Below are positions 4,889 through 5,859 of a stretch of DNA of 5,859 nucleotides, piece after piece. Position 1 is the stretch's first letter, and each line of letters begins with the position of its first letter. The stretch spans positions 1-5,859 of the forward strand of contig USFU01000106.1 of the NCBI GenBank assembly GCA_900554135.1, read 5' to 3'. The notes beneath the pieces are model-generated. The model had not been told where the DNA came from. It saw only the letters and a program-made list of their open reading frames with translations, and did no database searches. A program made the translations under genes and the position numbers. Origin of the DNA: an uncultured Collinsella sp. Its GTDB lineage: Bacteria > Actinomycetota > Coriobacteriia > Coriobacteriales > Coriobacteriaceae.

Positions 4889-5859
4889 TTACGAATAGAC
4901 GATGGTAAAGGGTTCCGACGTTTCGGCGCCCCCTGTTGAAGTGCAGCGTGTGCCTTCGAGCGTTACTGAAACCACTTGGTCGACATCAATCAACTTCGTT
5001 GGCACCCAGATGTTCTCTCCGCTATTGCGTGCCATCGAAACATAGAAGTTGTACGCCCCTGCGTCGTCATCTTCGATAATCTGCTCCGATCCATCCTTGT
5101 AGCTGACGGTCAGTTTATGATCAACTGCTTCATAGCCCAGATCGTCGATGTGCGTCTGGATGGAAAACGGGCTGATCTCGAGAGGCGAGTCGTCGGAGCG
5201 GAGCTCCTTTGTATCGACGTACGCTCCGACGCTAAACTCGGGCGTCGACACCTCGATCACTTTCGCATCCTCACCTTCGCCCTCCGTCCATCTGATATTC
5301 CAGGTGACCGCATGTTGCAAATCTCGATCGCGATCCGGTGAGGCAAAGTACATCGTGCCGTTAATGACCGTGTCGCTTGATGTGTCCTTATCGATTGTGC
5401 AGCGCGTGTCAGCCCATTCCTCGCCGAAGTTCATTTCGGGCGTACTGACGCCCCCTTCTTCTTCACCATAGAGAACAAGTTCGCCAAGCTCTGCCGCCGG
5501 CTTGTAGTAGTTAACGCCATTCGGATTGGACAATGTAAACGTCACAGCACCGCAACCGTTCTCGTCGATTGCCATCTCATGAATGTCGAGCGTATAGCCG
5601 TTGCCCTCGACGGACAGATTGACCTTCTGGACTGCACCCTCCAGGCTTTGGGGCGCGATACCATCACCAAACTCTCTGGTGTAGGTATATTTCGTCCCCG
5701 ACGAGCCGCCATTTGTCCAGGTAACGGACTCTCCGTTGCCATGGTTTCCCCAGGCAGAGGCAAAATAACTGGAATTGACGACGGCGTAGGCGACCCCTCC
5801 GGTCGCCAGCACTCCGGCAAGGCATCCGATCACGGCAACATACAGAGGCTTCGCGTGAC
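4889..5859 (-). CDS. Exported or membrane-anchored acidic protein, DUF4179-like anti-sigma-type architecture; 5' end outside the window
   Basis: The frame stays open to the window edge, giving 322 residues from the first complete codon (5857). The GTG at 5833 lies inside a hydrophobic segment and is better read as internal Val. That segment (KPLYVAVIGCLAGVLATGG, then VAYAVV) is one membrane span or signal peptide; AYA offers a possible signal peptidase site. The rest is soluble, beta-rich and strongly acidic, so it should lie outside the membrane. A part near residues 76-110 (VNLSVEGNGYTLDIHEMAID, ending in LSNPNG) and the C-terminal part (LEISPFSIQ, LTVSYKDGS, IDVDQVVSVTLEGTRC) recall DUF4179-type proteins, in which a cytoplasmic anti-sigma-like segment precedes a membrane span. 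Three cysteines lie outside the membrane segment. Base composition looks less GC-rich than the ribosomal genes. Family assignment is from memory, and function is unproven. Confidence 0.8.
   Translation of the reverse strand, partial: HAKPLYVAVIGCLAGVLATGGVAYAVVNSSYFASAWGNHGNGESVTWTNGGSSGTKYTYTREFGDGIAPQSLEGAVQKVNLSVEGNGYTLDIHEMAIDENGCGAVTFTLSNPNGVNYYKPAAELGELVLYGEEEGGVSTPEMNFGEEWADTRCTIDKDTSSDTVINGTMYFASPDRDRDLQHAVTWNIRWTEGEGEDAKVIEVSTPEFSVGAYVDTKELRSDDSPLEISPFSIQTHIDDLGYEAVDHKLTVSYKDGSEQIIEDDDAGAYNFYVSMARNSGENIWVPTKLIDVDQVVSVTLEGTRCTSTGGAETSEPFTIVYS

Noticed and set aside
4401..4898. Plus-strand open frame of 165 codons over the intergenic block
   Set aside because: It crosses both palindromes and runs into the terminator and 3' end of the opposite gene. 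Its composition fits chance openness.
5831..5833. GTG as the true start of the exported-protein gene
   Set aside because: The frame is open upstream, the codon falls inside the hydrophobic segment, and no Shine-Dalgarno precedes it. Starting there would remove the residues before the membrane segment.

Overview
This window looks like chromosomal DNA of a moderately high-GC actinobacterium. The best guess is a gut Coriobacteriia member of the Collinsella type. The grounds are the EF-G, S12, S7 and S10 sequences, the codon usage, a tuf-less rpsL-rpsG-fusA-rpsJ order, and an extracytoplasmic protein of a style I associate with that group. The lineage call is inference from memory; no search was run.

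Layout. At the left edge (1-677, + strand) is the 3' part of a biotin-protein ligase gene, birA, convergent with the next operon. A strong hairpin with T/A tracts (738-774) lies between them and can terminate both. Then comes a minus-strand ribosomal operon, transcribed right to left: rpsL (S12, 4206-3829), rpsG (S7, 3755-3282), fusA (EF-G, 3262-1163) and rpsJ (S10, 1102-794). All four reading frames are complete. A well-matched sigma-70-type promoter (4328-4300) lies upstream of rpsL and would give a leader of about 87 nt. Intercistronic hairpins precede rpsG and rpsJ. rpsL and rpsJ both start with TTG behind strong Shine-Dalgarno sites.

The segment 4329-4888 has no convincing gene but is full of secondary structure. 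It holds two separate long imperfect inverted repeats (4412-4552 and 4683-4803), each with arms of 37-38 nt at 31 matching positions and its own inner hairpin. Between them is a short terminator-like stem with a GGGACAGGTTT motif. These look like MITE-like or REP-like palindromic units, not genes, and are the least explained part of the window.

At the right edge (4889-5859, minus strand) is the 3' part of a gene for an exported or membrane-anchored acidic protein that resembles the extracytoplasmic part of DUF4179-type anti-sigma-like proteins. An intrinsic terminator (4848-4881) follows 7 nt after its stop codon, so it is insulated from the ribosomal operon.

Functionally, the central operon supplies 30S components for decoding (S12), head assembly (S7) and A-site/NusE functions (S10), plus the translocase EF-G. 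The most notable sequence-level points are an arginine at S12 position 88 (a streptomycin-resistance position in other bacteria), the absence of tuf, the detachment of rpsJ from rplC, and the paired palindromic elements directly upstream of the operon promoter.
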